Below, piece after piece: positions 1 through 6,848 of a DNA stretch of 11,143 nucleotides; the stretch's first letter is position 1; every line of letters starts with the position of its first letter. Position numbers and translations under genes: made by a program. The notes beneath the pieces were generated by a model. That model ran no database searches, was not told the DNA's origin, and saw nothing but the letters and a program-made list of their open reading frames with translations. Source of the stretch: Bacteroidales bacterium (GTDB lineage: Bacteria; Bacteroidota; Bacteroidia; Bacteroidales; NBLH01); assembly GCA_026988445.1 (NCBI GenBank), contig JALSLF010000444.1, positions 1-11,143 of the forward strand, written 5' to 3'.

Positions 1-17
1 TTTAAAATCAAGTTACA

Positions 18-629
18 ATGAAACGTTTTTTCTTAATAATACTGATTTTTTGCGGGTTTTGTTTTAGTAAAATTCAATCGCAATCAAATGTTAATATTAA
101 ATTAAATACTTTAACTTATCAGTTTTCAGACAATAATATAAATTTGGCTAAGCTAAAGCTTAGTAATAACGGAAAACTTGCTTTTGAACCGGGTTTCATT
201 TTTGCTTATGAGGCTTTTGCAACACCTACCACCTCATTGAAAATAAATATGGCTGCATTAATGGATAAAGCAGGAAAATTTGCCGGCTTTCCGCAGGTTT
301 TGATTCGCTTTCGTTTATTCAATGCATTTAAACATTCAATGACATTTGGTGTGGGACCTGCTTTTTATTTCAGGCAAACATGGGCTAATATTGATGGATA
401 TGAAACAGATGATGTGTATTCAGACTCCGGCAGTTGGCAATATCGACCGGTTTGGTTTAGCGGAGAATTGGAGTATAACTATTATCTGACAAAAATGAGT
501 AATTTGTCGATTTCCGTAAATTTAATGAATCCGGAAAGTATTGGTTTGGCAATCGGGTATAAATATTGGATAAGTAAAAAATCGAATAAAAGAAAAAGGG
601 GCTGTATTTCATGCCCCAGTTTCCATTAA
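18..629 (+). CDS. Exported outer-membrane beta-barrel-like protein, family not recognised
   Basis: This 203-residue protein starts with a signal peptide: Lys2-Arg3, a hydrophobic core at about residues 4-17, and likely cleavage around residues 20-23. The rest alternates polar and hydrophobic residues with many aromatics and Gly turns (for example FRLFNAFKHSMTFGVGPAFYF, about residues 98-118), as in small 8-10-stranded outer-membrane barrels of Bacteroidota. The last barrel-like strand is about 174-186 (SIGLAIGYKYWIS). It is followed by an unusual basic, Cys-containing tail (KSNKRKRGCISCPSFH) rather than ending on an aromatic residue. The tail is encoded across a hairpin that is the terminator of the convergent etf operon. 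ATG at 18 is the only start that keeps the signal peptide. Its promoter would lie outside the window. I do not recognise a named family; outer-membrane location is inferred from the pattern. Confidence 0.78.
   Translation: MKRFFLIILIFCGFCFSKIQSQSNVNIKLNTLTYQFSDNNINLAKLKLSNNGKLAFEPGFIFAYEAFATPTTSLKINMAALMDKAGKFAGFPQVLIRFRLFNAFKHSMTFGVGPAFYFRQTWANIDGYETDDVYSDSGSWQYRPVWFSGELEYNYYLTKMSNLSISVNLMNPESIGLAIGYKYWISKKSNKRKRGCISCPSFH
586..617 (-). terminator. Rho-independent terminator of the etfB-etfA operon
   Basis: Read on the minus strand, this is a GGGGC / GCCCC stem (plus positions 613-617 and 598-602). A two-pair TG/CA extension follows across a bulged A, with an AAATA loop. Immediately after comes a T-tract, TTTTTCTTTT (plus positions 588-597). 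It lies about 80 bases past the etfA stop. It has no T-tract in the plus orientation, so it serves etfA rather than the gene it overlaps. Confidence 0.8.
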
Positions 630-695
630 CGCAACAACTAAATTTATTTATCAAACGCACCAAAAGTACTAAAAATTATTCTAAATTTCAAATTT

Positions 696-1670
696 TTATT
701 GTCCTGCTTTGAATTTTTTAAGTGCTTCATTAAGTGCAGGCACTACCTTAAAAGCATCACCAACAATTCCGTAATCGGCGGCTTCAAAGAAAGGTGCTTC
801 CGGGTCGGTATTAATAGCAACCATAACTTTTGAACCGTTTACTCCGGCAAGATGTTGTATAGCACCTGAAATACCGATGGCAAAATACAAATTGGGTGCA
901 ACTACTTTTCCTGTTTGTCCTACATGCTCTTCGTGCGGACGCCAACCTAAATCGGCTACCGGACGTGAACAACAGGTTGCAGCTCCCAGAATTTCAGCCA
1001 TTTCTTCTATCATTCCCCAGTTTTCAGGTCCTTTTAAACCTCTACCTGCCGAAACTAATATTTCCGCTTCGGTAATCAGTAGTTTTCCGGTTTGCTTTTC
1101 AACATTTTTAGGTTTTGCTCTTAAATCTTCGTCATGAATTTCAACACTTGTTTCTTCAATGGCAATATCTTTTGCATTCTCAATTAGTTCAAAAGAGTTT
1201 TGTGTTAAGCTCAATACTTTAACATCAGCCATTAATTCATAATCGGCAAAAGCTTTGCCCGAGTAGGCTTTTTTTCGTACTACAAAAGGTTCTAAACTTG
1301 AAGGCAATTGCATAACTCCCGGAGCAAAACCTGCATCTAATTGAACCGCTGTACGCGCTGCCAATGCTCTTCCTGAAACACTGTTTGCAAACACTACAAT
1401 TTTAGCATCTTCTTTTTTTGCAACTTGGCTAATTGCCGATGAATAAGATTTTGCAATAAAATCCTTTAATTTTTCATCTTTTAAAACCAAAACTTTACTT
1501 GCTCCGTAAGTACCTAAAGTTTTTAATTCATCTTCGGCAACTTCGCCAATGGTTAAGGCACTTACTTCGGTGTTTGCCATTTTGGCAATTTCGCTTGCAT
1601 AGGATAGCAATTCATAAGTAGATTTTTTGAATTTACCGTCCCAGTTTTCTGTATATACTAATACTGACAT
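696..1670 (-). CDS. etfA: Electron transfer flavoprotein, alpha subunit (FixB/EtfA)
   Basis: EtfA carries the FAD of the soluble ETF heterodimer. The complex accepts electrons from acyl-CoA and other flavin dehydrogenases and hands them to ETF:quinone oxidoreductase. At 324 residues it has normal family length. The N-terminal adenine-nucleotide-hydrolase-like domain spans about residues 1-190. The C-terminal FAD-binding domain (PF00766 type) contains SAGRGLKGPENW (207-218), SRPVADLGW (235-243), the flavin-contacting VGQTG (250-254), and the EtfA signature LYFAIGISGAIQH...VAIN (261-287). It is second in the operon, starting 37 bases after the etfB stop, and is followed by a terminator. ATG at 1670 places the start exactly where the family begins (MSVLVYTE). 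No Shine-Dalgarno sequence is seen, as usual in the phylum. Confidence 0.97.
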   Translation of the reverse strand: MSVLVYTENWDGKFKKSTYELLSYASEIAKMANTEVSALTIGEVAEDELKTLGTYGASKVLVLKDEKLKDFIAKSYSSAISQVAKKEDAKIVVFANSVSGRALAARTAVQLDAGFAPGVMQLPSSLEPFVVRKKAYSGKAFADYELMADVKVLSLTQNSFELIENAKDIAIEETSVEIHDEDLRAKPKNVEKQTGKLLITEAEILVSAGRGLKGPENWGMIEEMAEILGAATCCSRPVADLGWRPHEEHVGQTGKVVAPNLYFAIGISGAIQHLAGVNGSKVMVAINTDPEAPFFEAADYGIVGDAFKVVPALNEALKKFKAGQ

Positions 1671-1707
1671 GATTTTTCGATTTTAATTGTTTAAACAAAG
1701 CTGTGAA

Positions 1708-2451
1708 TTAAAGCACTTTGGCTTCTTCGTGTAATAAACGGATGAGTTCTTCAACATTTTCTGCATCCACCATTTTACATGCACCTTTCGGTTCGGGTAA
1801 ATAGAATTTATTTACTTTGGTTTTTGCAGCTTGTTCAACGGGCTGAACTACCTTCAAAGGTTTTCTTCTTGCTTGCATAATTCCACGCATACTCGGAATG
1901 CGCGGCTCAATAGCAAAGCCCTTTCCTGCTGTTGATACAAACGGAAAATCAACTTCAATTTCTTCTTTTCCGCCATCAATTTCACGTTCTAAAAGAGCTT
2001 TTCCGTCTTTAATTTCAAAATGCGAGGTGCTTGAAATTGAAGGTAAATCCAATAATTCAGCTACCATTTCGCCTACTTGTGCTCCATTAAAATCAATGGT
2101 TTCTTTTCCGGTAACAATAAAATCAAAATCTCCGTTCTTAAATACTTCCGCAATTTGTTTTGCAACAAATAATGCATCAGTAGGCTCAGCATCAACACGA
2201 ATTGCATCGTCAGCGCCAACGGCTAATGCTTTTCTAATGGTTGGTTCAGTTTCGGCAGTTCCTACATTTAAAACGGTAATGTTTAAATCGCCAATTTGTT
2301 CTTTCACTTCTAAAAGCCGAGTCAATGCCAGCTCTTCGTGCGGGCCAATGATGTATTGTATGTCTGTTTTATCAAAAGCCGTATCATTGTCTGTAAAACG
2401 GATTCTTGATGTAGTATCCGGTACATGACTTATACAAAGTAATACTTTCAT
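1708..2451 (-). CDS. etfB: Electron transfer flavoprotein, beta subunit (FixA/EtfB)
   Basis: EtfB is the partner of EtfA and normally binds AMP in a Rossmann-like fold; its recognition loop docks onto client dehydrogenases. At 247 residues it is full length. Visible motifs are the N-terminal KVLLCISHVPDT (2-13), VGADDAIRVD (78-87), the nucleotide-site segment TGKETIDFNGAQVGEM (114-129), and the EtfB signature REIDGGKEEIEVDFPFVST (156-174). The recognition-loop region EPRIPSMRGIMQARRKP spans 182-198, with Met188 where mammalian ETF has its anchoring Leu. The GAQVG version of the nucleotide motif differs from the NQTGQ version of mitochondrial-type ETF. I do not infer electron bifurcation from this. 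It is first gene of the operon; the ATG at 2451 has an untranslated leader of about 55 bases if the proximal promoter box is used. Confidence 0.97.
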   Translation of the reverse strand: MKVLLCISHVPDTTSRIRFTDNDTAFDKTDIQYIIGPHEELALTRLLEVKEQIGDLNITVLNVGTAETEPTIRKALAVGADDAIRVDAEPTDALFVAKQIAEVFKNGDFDFIVTGKETIDFNGAQVGEMVAELLDLPSISSTSHFEIKDGKALLEREIDGGKEEIEVDFPFVSTAGKGFAIEPRIPSMRGIMQARRKPLKVVQPVEQAAKTKVNKFYLPEPKGACKMVDAENVEELIRLLHEEAKVL

Positions 2452-2508
2452 AGCATTAATTTTTAATGATTTTATTTATATATCTTTATATTTATAAAGT
2501 TAAGTTTG

Positions 2509-2544
2509 TTATGCAAACATAATAAAAAATATTATGCAAACATA
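2509..2544 (-). promoter_or_regulatory. Tandem -7 type boxes / direct repeat upstream of etfB
   Basis: The 13-base sequence TTATGCAAACATA occurs twice, at 2509-2521 and 2532-2544, with a 23-base period. On the minus strand each copy reads TATGTTTGCATAA and so contains TATGTTTG (2514-2521 and 2537-2544). This matches the Bacteroidota -7 consensus TAnnTTTG, oriented towards etfB. The TTTG of the distal copy lies 15 bases upstream of the proximal box, a little short for a -33 element. Each copy is also a small palindrome (TATG-CAAA-CATA). It could therefore be a tandem promoter, a pair of operators, or both. Confidence 0.6.
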
Positions 2545-2793
2545 GTATTTTTTTGATTTTTTTTAGAAATATTTTCCGAAAAACGAATGTTTTAATTTGT
2601 TTTATATTGGTTTTTAGATTATTATGGATTGTCTATACTTTGGTTTAATATAGCAGATATAAACATCAATAGTAATTATTAACAGCATAAGACTCCGGTT
2701 CAAAACAACTTATTTAAACCTAAATTCATGATTCTACCTCTATTTTACCAGAAAAATATTCAACAGGTTTACATCGATAGTCAGACAAGTTTT
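2545..2793. other. Gene-free AT-rich stretch upstream of etfB
   Basis: Between the etfB promoter region and the repeat mosaic I see no gene, no tRNA fold and no convincing promoter. The stretch is very AT-rich near etfB and slightly less so from about 2690. Only very short reading frames occur on either strand. The end of the stretch (from 2728) belongs to a 53-codon plus-strand frame that runs into the repeat mosaic and looks spurious. Confidence 0.5.
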
Positions 2794-2810
2794 AAACATC
2801 TACGATGTTT
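2794..2810. repeat. Perfect inverted repeat, 7-base arms, TAC loop
   Basis: AAACATC-TAC-GATGTTT at 2794-2810 forms a perfect stem. It is preceded by TTTT and followed by TATTTT on the plus strand, so it could act as a weak terminator, but no gene lies upstream on that strand. A second hairpin with the same TAC loop (TTTGCC-TAC-GGCAAA, 2845-2859) lies 35 bases further on. That suggests both belong to the same intergenic repeat mosaic. Confidence 0.5.
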
Positions 2811-2968
2811 TATTTTAACCACAAAGAGCACAAAGGACACTAAGTTTGCCTACGGCAAATCCGCCGGTGGTCGGACACGTGAACACTGATTTACACGGAT
2901 ATTTTATTTTTTTTACTGATTAGTTATCGGCTACCGGCACAATTTACCCGTAACTAATGACCAGTTAC
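2811..2968. repeat. Intergenic mosaic of short repeats and hairpins
   Basis: Three 9-base units starting at 2820, 2829 and 2838 (CACAAAGAG, CACAAAGGA, CACTAAGTT) resemble the ACCACAAAG-CACAAAG type of sequence scattered between genes in many environmental bacterial genomes. They are followed by the hairpin TTTGCC-TAC-GGCAAA (2845-2859) and a GC-rich patch (about 2860-2880) with TCCG...CGGA arms. Next comes ACTGATT, present twice (2885-2891 and 2915-2921). An inverted repeat ATTAGTTA / TAACTAAT (2919-2926 / 2951-2958) extends imperfectly into GG/CC. Finally GTAACT-AATGACC-AGTTAC occupies 2950-2968. The repeat structure is seen directly. Membership of a genome-wide family is inferred from resemblance and needs other copies to prove it. 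Confidence 0.5.
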
Positions 2969-3069
2969 AATATTTACTTTATTCTATTAAATTTATTGTA
3001 AACCTGTATCTGATTTTGTAAACCAGAGCCTTTATCTGTATTGCCGGTATTTTGTGTTTCTCTTATTAT

Positions 3070-3097
3070 TTTGTAAATTTAGATAAAAAATATTTTG
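3070..3097 (+). promoter_or_regulatory. Probable promoter for the SMP-30-like gene
   Basis: TTTG at 3070-3073 is separated by 17 bases from TATTTTG (3091-3097). The latter is one base short of the Bacteroidota -7 consensus TAnnTTTG. Transcription would start about 35-40 bases before the ATG at 3141. TATTTTG also occurs at 3049 and 3067, so the choice among the three is uncertain. Confidence 0.35.
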
Positions 3098-3140
3098 TGT
3101 GCTTTCTTATTGTTTAAATAAAAACTAAAAATCACAAAAA

Positions 3141-3980
3141 ATGAAAAACATAATCTTAATGGCTTTGGTATTTTCTTTTGTTCATTTTGTTTCCGCTCAA
3201 AACAATAATTTTGTTAAAGAAATATGGAAAACCGAACAAAAATTGCAAACTCCCGAATCGGTTTTATATTATCCTACGGATAATATTTTATTTGTGAGTA
3301 ATATTGCCGGAAACCCAACGGGTAAAGATAATAAGGGATTTATTTCTAAAGTAGATTTACAAGGTAATATTTTAGATTTAAAATGGGTAGAAGGAATTAG
3401 TGCCCCCAAAGGAATGGCTATAAACAAGGGGAAACTCTATGTTTCAAATATTGACGAATTAGTTGAAATAGATATCGCAAAAGCCAAAATCAGTAAACGT
3501 TATAAAGCACCCGGTGCTACTTTTTTAAACGATGTGGCTGTTAATCGTTACGGAACTGTATTTGTGAGTGATATGGGAAAAAATACAATATGGTATTTAC
3601 ACGGCAATAAGTTTGAAATTTGGCTTGCAAGTGATGATTTAAAAAAACCGAACGGATTATATGCTGAGCAAAATCACTTACTCATCGGAAATAAAGACTA
3701 TATTTTGAAGGTGCATTATAAATCGAAACAAGTTGCGTATTATATTAAAAATACAGGTTCTATTGATGGTTTAGTACCGACAGGTACAGGTGCTTATTTA
3801 ATTTCGGACTGGGTGGGTAATGTATATAAAGTAGAGGCAGGAAAAGAAAAACTTAAAATTTTCAGTAGCGGTGATAAAAATATTAATGTAGCAGATATTG
3901 AGTATATTCAAGCAAAAAATATGTTGCTAATTCCTACTTTTTTTGATAATAGGGTGGCGGCTTATAAATTGCTAAAGTAG
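3141..3980 (+). CDS. Exported SMP-30/gluconolactonase-like beta-propeller protein
   Basis: This 279-residue protein has a clear signal peptide (MKNIILMALVFSFVHFVSA, cleavage after Ala19). The mature part is a series of propeller blades with the SMP-30/gluconolactonase/LRE cadence: PESVLYYPTDNILFVSNI (38-55), PKGMAINKGKLYVSNI (89-104), FLNDVAVNRYGTVFVSDM (128-145), PNGLY (170-174), IDGLV (208-212) and AYLISDW (218-224). Glu39, Asn130/Asp131, Asn171 and Asp209 are plausible equivalents of the family's metal-site residues, so an enzymatic (lactonase-like) role is possible but not shown. It is a single-gene unit: the upstream side is the repeat-rich spacer, and no clear terminator was found before the sensor kinase 250 bases downstream. 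The substrate is unknown. It is periplasmic or secreted by virtue of the signal peptide. Confidence 0.85.
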   Translation: MKNIILMALVFSFVHFVSAQNNNFVKEIWKTEQKLQTPESVLYYPTDNILFVSNIAGNPTGKDNKGFISKVDLQGNILDLKWVEGISAPKGMAINKGKLYVSNIDELVEIDIAKAKISKRYKAPGATFLNDVAVNRYGTVFVSDMGKNTIWYLHGNKFEIWLASDDLKKPNGLYAEQNHLLIGNKDYILKVHYKSKQVAYYIKNTGSIDGLVPTGTGAYLISDWVGNVYKVEAGKEKLKIFSSGDKNINVADIEYIQAKNMLLIPTFFDNRVAAYKLLK

Positions 3981-4230
3981 TCTATTGGGGATAATTGTTT
4001 TGTTCTTTTTTTTAAATGGTTGATAGTTTTATATCAAATACTTACTTATCTAAACATAACTTGTTAATTAAAAGATTATAAGTTTATAAATTAATCAGGC
4101 TAATGATATACTTTTTAGAAATTAAAAGTACTATAGTTTGGTTTATTTTATTTAAAATAGTTACTTTAAATTTTTTTCTATTCATATTATCTGTACTCCA
4201 TAATTGGTTTATGAAATAGTTTATGTTAGC
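3981..4230. other. AT-rich spacer before the sensor kinase, with two small inverted repeats
   Basis: No gene is visible here. TTGATA-GTTTTA-TATCAA (4020-4037) and TATTTTA-TT-TAAAATA (4144-4159) are perfect inverted repeats. The second is purely A/T and could be chance. TATAGTTTG at 4132-4140 resembles a -7 box but is one base too long, and no TTTG lies at the right distance. I therefore do not call a promoter for the kinase operon, though one must lie here unless the genes are transcribed from upstream. Confidence 0.4.
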
Positions 4231-5988
4231 ATGAGAATTTCTTTGTCAAAAAAAATATTTTTTAATTTTCTAATACTTAGCATTGTTCCTATAATAATTA
4301 TTGATACATATTTCTATTATAAATCAAAAAATGCCTTAATAAATAGAACCTTTGACCAATTAACAACTGCGCGGATTGAAAAAACGGCTCGGCTAACAGA
4401 TTTCTTCAATAAAAGTATTAAAGATATTTTAGCTTTATCGCAAGAAAATTTGGAGTGTGTTCAGGGAGATTATAATGACAAAAATAGCATAGAAAATTTT
4501 GATAATAGAGTAAAAAGGTATATTTCAAATTACAAGGCTTACAATAAAATTATCTTTATCTCAAAAGATGATTCAATATGCTCTTTTAATAATAAAGGAA
4601 GCTTACAATTACCCAATTATAAAGACTCCATAGATTATAAAACTCTATTGTCTGTTATTAAACAAATTAAACAAATTAATACTCCTGTATTTTACGATAT
4701 TAAAAATAGCTATACAAGCAAAAACAGGTCTGTATTATTAATCTATAAAAAAAATAAATATAGCAATAAAGAAACAATTGTATTGGAAATTTCTTTAAAT
4801 GCAATCAATAAAATTATATTTGAGAGTAATCCTTATAGTGGTCTTGGTAAAACCGGCGAGACATATATAGTTGGAAGTGATTATTATATGAGAAGTACAT
4901 CTCGATTTGCCGACAGTGCAATTTTTAATTTAAAAGTTGAAACTATAGCTGCTAAAGAAGCTTTTAAAAATAAAGAAGGAACAAAACAAATATTGGATTA
5001 TAGGAATATTCCTGTTCTAAGTTCGTATGGAAAAGTTGATATAAAAGGCTTAAACTGGGTCGTTATATCTGAAACGGATACAAAAGAAGCTATGATACCC
5101 ATTTATCTGATAAGGAATGATATTTTGTTTATGAGTTTAGTTTTAGGAATATTACTTTTGGGTTTGGTGGAAATTTTATCTTCAAAAATAACTGCTCCCG
5201 TTATAAGGTTAAAACAAGCTACTGACAGAATTATCCAAGGAGAAAGAGCAATTTATATTGATATTAAAAGTAATGATGAAATTGGAGATTTAATAGTTGC
5301 ATTTAATAAAATGATAGAGCAGCTAGAAGAACAAACTGTTATTTTGGAACAAGAACGAATTTTAAGGGCAAAATCTCTTTTTGATGGTCAGGAAATTGAA
5401 AGGCAAAGATTATCGAGAGAATTGCATGATAGTATTGGTCAGTCTATTCTTGCTTTGAAGATTAAATTTGAACGTATTAGAGAAAGTTCGGAGGAAAAAA
5501 GATTAGTTATAATATCGGAAACAGAAGAATTATTTTTGAAGATAATGACTGAAATTAGAAATATATCAAATGATTTAATGCCTGCCGTTTTAACAGAGTT
5601 TGGTTTATTAATGGCAATAAAGAAAATAATACGGGATTTTTCAACAAGTACAAATATAAAGATTGATTTTATAGAGAATATATCAAATATTGCAATTGAA
5701 AAAAAAATAGAAGTGCATATTTACAGAATTGTTCAGGAAGCATTAAGCAATATTCTGAAACATGCTTTTGCAAGTAAAATTGAAATTAAAATATTTATGG
5801 TTGATGGAGTTATTGAATTAACAATAAGAGATAATGGAAAGGGATTGGTTTTAAATGAAGAAACCCAATTGAAAGGAAATGGAATTTCGAATATAAAAGA
5901 GCGAATAAATTTGATAGGAGGAAAAATAAAGTTTAAGTCTGCAATAAATAAAGGAACAAGTATATTTTGTGAGATACCGATTATTTAA
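4231..5988 (+). CDS. Membrane sensor histidine kinase (Cache-HAMP-HisKA_3-HATPase), NarL-system type
   Basis: Starting at ATG 4231 gives 585 residues. A longer frame from TTG at 4204 adds only nine residues (VYEIVYVS) ahead of the membrane segment, and I prefer the ATG. Order (numbered from 4231): first membrane helix about 8-28; extracytoplasmic Cache-type sensor about 30-285, with the characteristic GLGKTGETYIVGSDYYMRSTSRF region near 204-226 and PVLSSYGKV...LNWVVISETD near 261-283; second membrane helix about 297-316. HAMP follows at about 317-370. HisKA_3 has ERQRLSRELHDSIGQ with phospho-acceptor His399 (CAT at 5425-5427). The HATPase domain has the N box QEALSNILKHA (from about 502), DNGKGL (534-539) and GNGISNIKERI. 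All key residues are present. It autophosphorylates and passes phosphate to the regulator encoded 3 bases downstream. The ligand is unknown; Cache domains bind small molecules such as amino or organic acids. Two 9-base tandem units (ATTAAACAA, 4657-4674) encode IKQIKQ. Confidence 0.93.
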   Translation: MRISLSKKIFFNFLILSIVPIIIIDTYFYYKSKNALINRTFDQLTTARIEKTARLTDFFNKSIKDILALSQENLECVQGDYNDKNSIENFDNRVKRYISNYKAYNKIIFISKDDSICSFNNKGSLQLPNYKDSIDYKTLLSVIKQIKQINTPVFYDIKNSYTSKNRSVLLIYKKNKYSNKETIVLEISLNAINKIIFESNPYSGLGKTGETYIVGSDYYMRSTSRFADSAIFNLKVETIAAKEAFKNKEGTKQILDYRNIPVLSSYGKVDIKGLNWVVISETDTKEAMIPIYLIRNDILFMSLVLGILLLGLVEILSSKITAPVIRLKQATDRIIQGERAIYIDIKSNDEIGDLIVAFNKMIEQLEEQTVILEQERILRAKSLFDGQEIERQRLSRELHDSIGQSILALKIKFERIRESSEEKRLVIISETEELFLKIMTEIRNISNDLMPAVLTEFGLLMAIKKIIRDFSTSTNIKIDFIENISNIAIEKKIEVHIYRIVQEALSNILKHAFASKIEIKIFMVDGVIELTIRDNGKGLVLNEETQLKGNGISNIKERINLIGGKIKFKSAINKGTSIFCEIPII

Positions 5989-5991
5989 GTT

Positions 5992-6642
5992 ATGGATAAA
6001 ATTAAAATTATTTTAACAGACGATCATCAATTATTTCGTGATGGTATAAAATCTCTTTTAGAAGATGTGGGAGATATTAATATAATTGGCGAAGCATCGA
6101 ACGAAAAAGAACTTTTTAATATCATAGAAAAAAAAATACCGGATATTATAATTCTTGATATTACATTGCCTGGAACTTCGGGTATAGAAATAACAAAAAA
6201 AATTACAATAGAATATCCAAAGGTTCGTATTTTGATTTTATCAATGCATATTGAAGACGAATTTGTTGTTAATGCGCTTGAAGCCGGTGCAAAAGGTTAT
6301 TTACCAAAAGATATTAATAAAACCGAATTATTAGAAGCAATTTATACAATCAATTCAGGAGAAGAATATTATAGTAGAGAAGTATCTAAAATTTTTCTTA
6401 AAAAATATTTAAGCAGCAATAAAAAAAGAATTGTTGGTAATAACGAAATACTTACACCCAGAGAAATAGAGATTGTTAAACTTGTTTCGGAAGGACTCAA
6501 AAATCAAGAAATTGCCGGAAAATTGTATATTAGTATTAGAACAGTTGATGCTCATAAGAATAATATTATGAGAAAACTTAAACTAAAATCAACAATTGAA
6601 ATTGTAAAATATGCTATAAAAAACGGATTAATACAATTATAA
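5992..6642 (+). CDS. NarL/FixJ-family response regulator (receiver + LuxR-type HTH)
   Basis: This is the 216-residue cognate regulator of the kinase, starting 3 bases after its stop codon and probably translationally coupled. The receiver domain (about 1-120) has the acidic pair Asp10-Asp11, phosphorylation site Asp56 (IIILDITLPG), conserved Ser84 and Lys106 (GYLPKD). The C-terminal LuxR-type helix-turn-helix (about 152-205) shows LTPREIEIVKLVSEGLKNQEIA...SIRTVDAHKNNIMRKL, with the recognition helix in the RTVDAHKNNI segment. All active-site residues are intact, so it should be phosphorylated and bind DNA as a dimer. The next operon downstream encodes a porin and AmtB. Given the inverted repeat between them, these are the first targets to suspect. 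That regulatory link is inferred from position, not shown. Confidence 0.94.
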   Translation: MDKIKIILTDDHQLFRDGIKSLLEDVGDINIIGEASNEKELFNIIEKKIPDIIILDITLPGTSGIEITKKITIEYPKVRILILSMHIEDEFVVNALEAGAKGYLPKDINKTELLEAIYTINSGEEYYSREVSKIFLKKYLSSNKKRIVGNNEILTPREIEIVKLVSEGLKNQEIAGKLYISIRTVDAHKNNIMRKLKLKSTIEIVKYAIKNGLIQL

Positions 6643-6728
6643 AAAATATGTTTACTCTTTAATATATTTATTTATATATCTATAAGTAAAAAATACTACT
6701 TGCTGAAAATTAAGTTCTTTTGAAATAC

Positions 6729-6749
6729 AAATAGGAATTTTACCTATTT
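6729..6749. promoter_or_regulatory. Perfect 7-7-7 inverted repeat, candidate regulator-binding site
   Basis: AAATAGG-AATTTTA-CCTATTT is a perfect palindrome centred at 6739, about 90 bases upstream of the predicted transcription start of the porin-amtB operon. The right half contains TACCTAT, which fits the heptamer described for E. coli NarL (TACYYMT); the left half read in reverse is TTCCTAT. No T-tract follows in either orientation, so it is not a convincing terminator for the response regulator gene. The role as an operator is inferred. Confidence 0.45.
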
Positions 6750-6791
6750 ACGAATGCTTGTTTTTCTTATTAAAAATATGAATATTTACTA

Positions 6792-6822
6792 TTTGGAGTT
6801 ATTTTTATTCAACATAAATTTG
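6792..6822 (+). promoter_or_regulatory. Promoter of the porin-amtB operon
   Basis: TTTG at 6792-6795, a 19-base spacer, and TAAATTTG at 6815-6822 match the Bacteroidota primary-sigma consensus (TTTG near -33, TAnnTTTG near -7) exactly, with the expected spacing. Transcription would begin around 6828-6830, about 20 bases before the porin ATG. Its presence means the porin and amtB can be transcribed independently of the kinase/regulator genes. Confidence 0.75.
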
Positions 6823-6848
6823 GGTGTTTAAAAATAACTTTTTTAATT

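Noticed and set aside
877..2428. Plus-strand open frames opposite etfA and etfB (877-1137 and 1898-2428)
   Set aside because: They are antisense shadows of two clearly conserved genes and encode low-complexity Ser/Thr/Pro-rich products.
2690..2712. GGTTCAAAAC, resembling a tRNA T-arm
   Set aside because: No matching T-stem, anticodon arm or acceptor stem can be drawn around it.
2728..2889. 53-codon plus-strand reading frame (MILPLFYQKNIQQ...GGRTREH)
   Set aside because: It runs through the hairpin and CACAAAG-type repeats. Its TTKSTKDTK segment is simply the translation of those repeats, so it is most likely not a gene.
4204..4230. TTG start nine codons upstream for the sensor kinase
   Set aside because: The ATG at 4231 begins the expected basic-hydrophobic membrane anchor. 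The extra residues add nothing recognisable.
4231..6642. Very AT-rich composition of the kinase/regulator genes as a sign of horizontal transfer
   Set aside because: Composition varies widely from line to line within the kinase gene, and the neighbouring porin gene is also AT-rich. The difference from the highly expressed etf genes can be explained by codon preference.
6643..6848. Sigma-54 promoter upstream of the porin-amtB operon, expected for nitrogen genes in proteobacteria
   Set aside because: No GG-N10-GC pattern with the flanking consensus was found, whereas a perfect Bacteroidota-type promoter is present.
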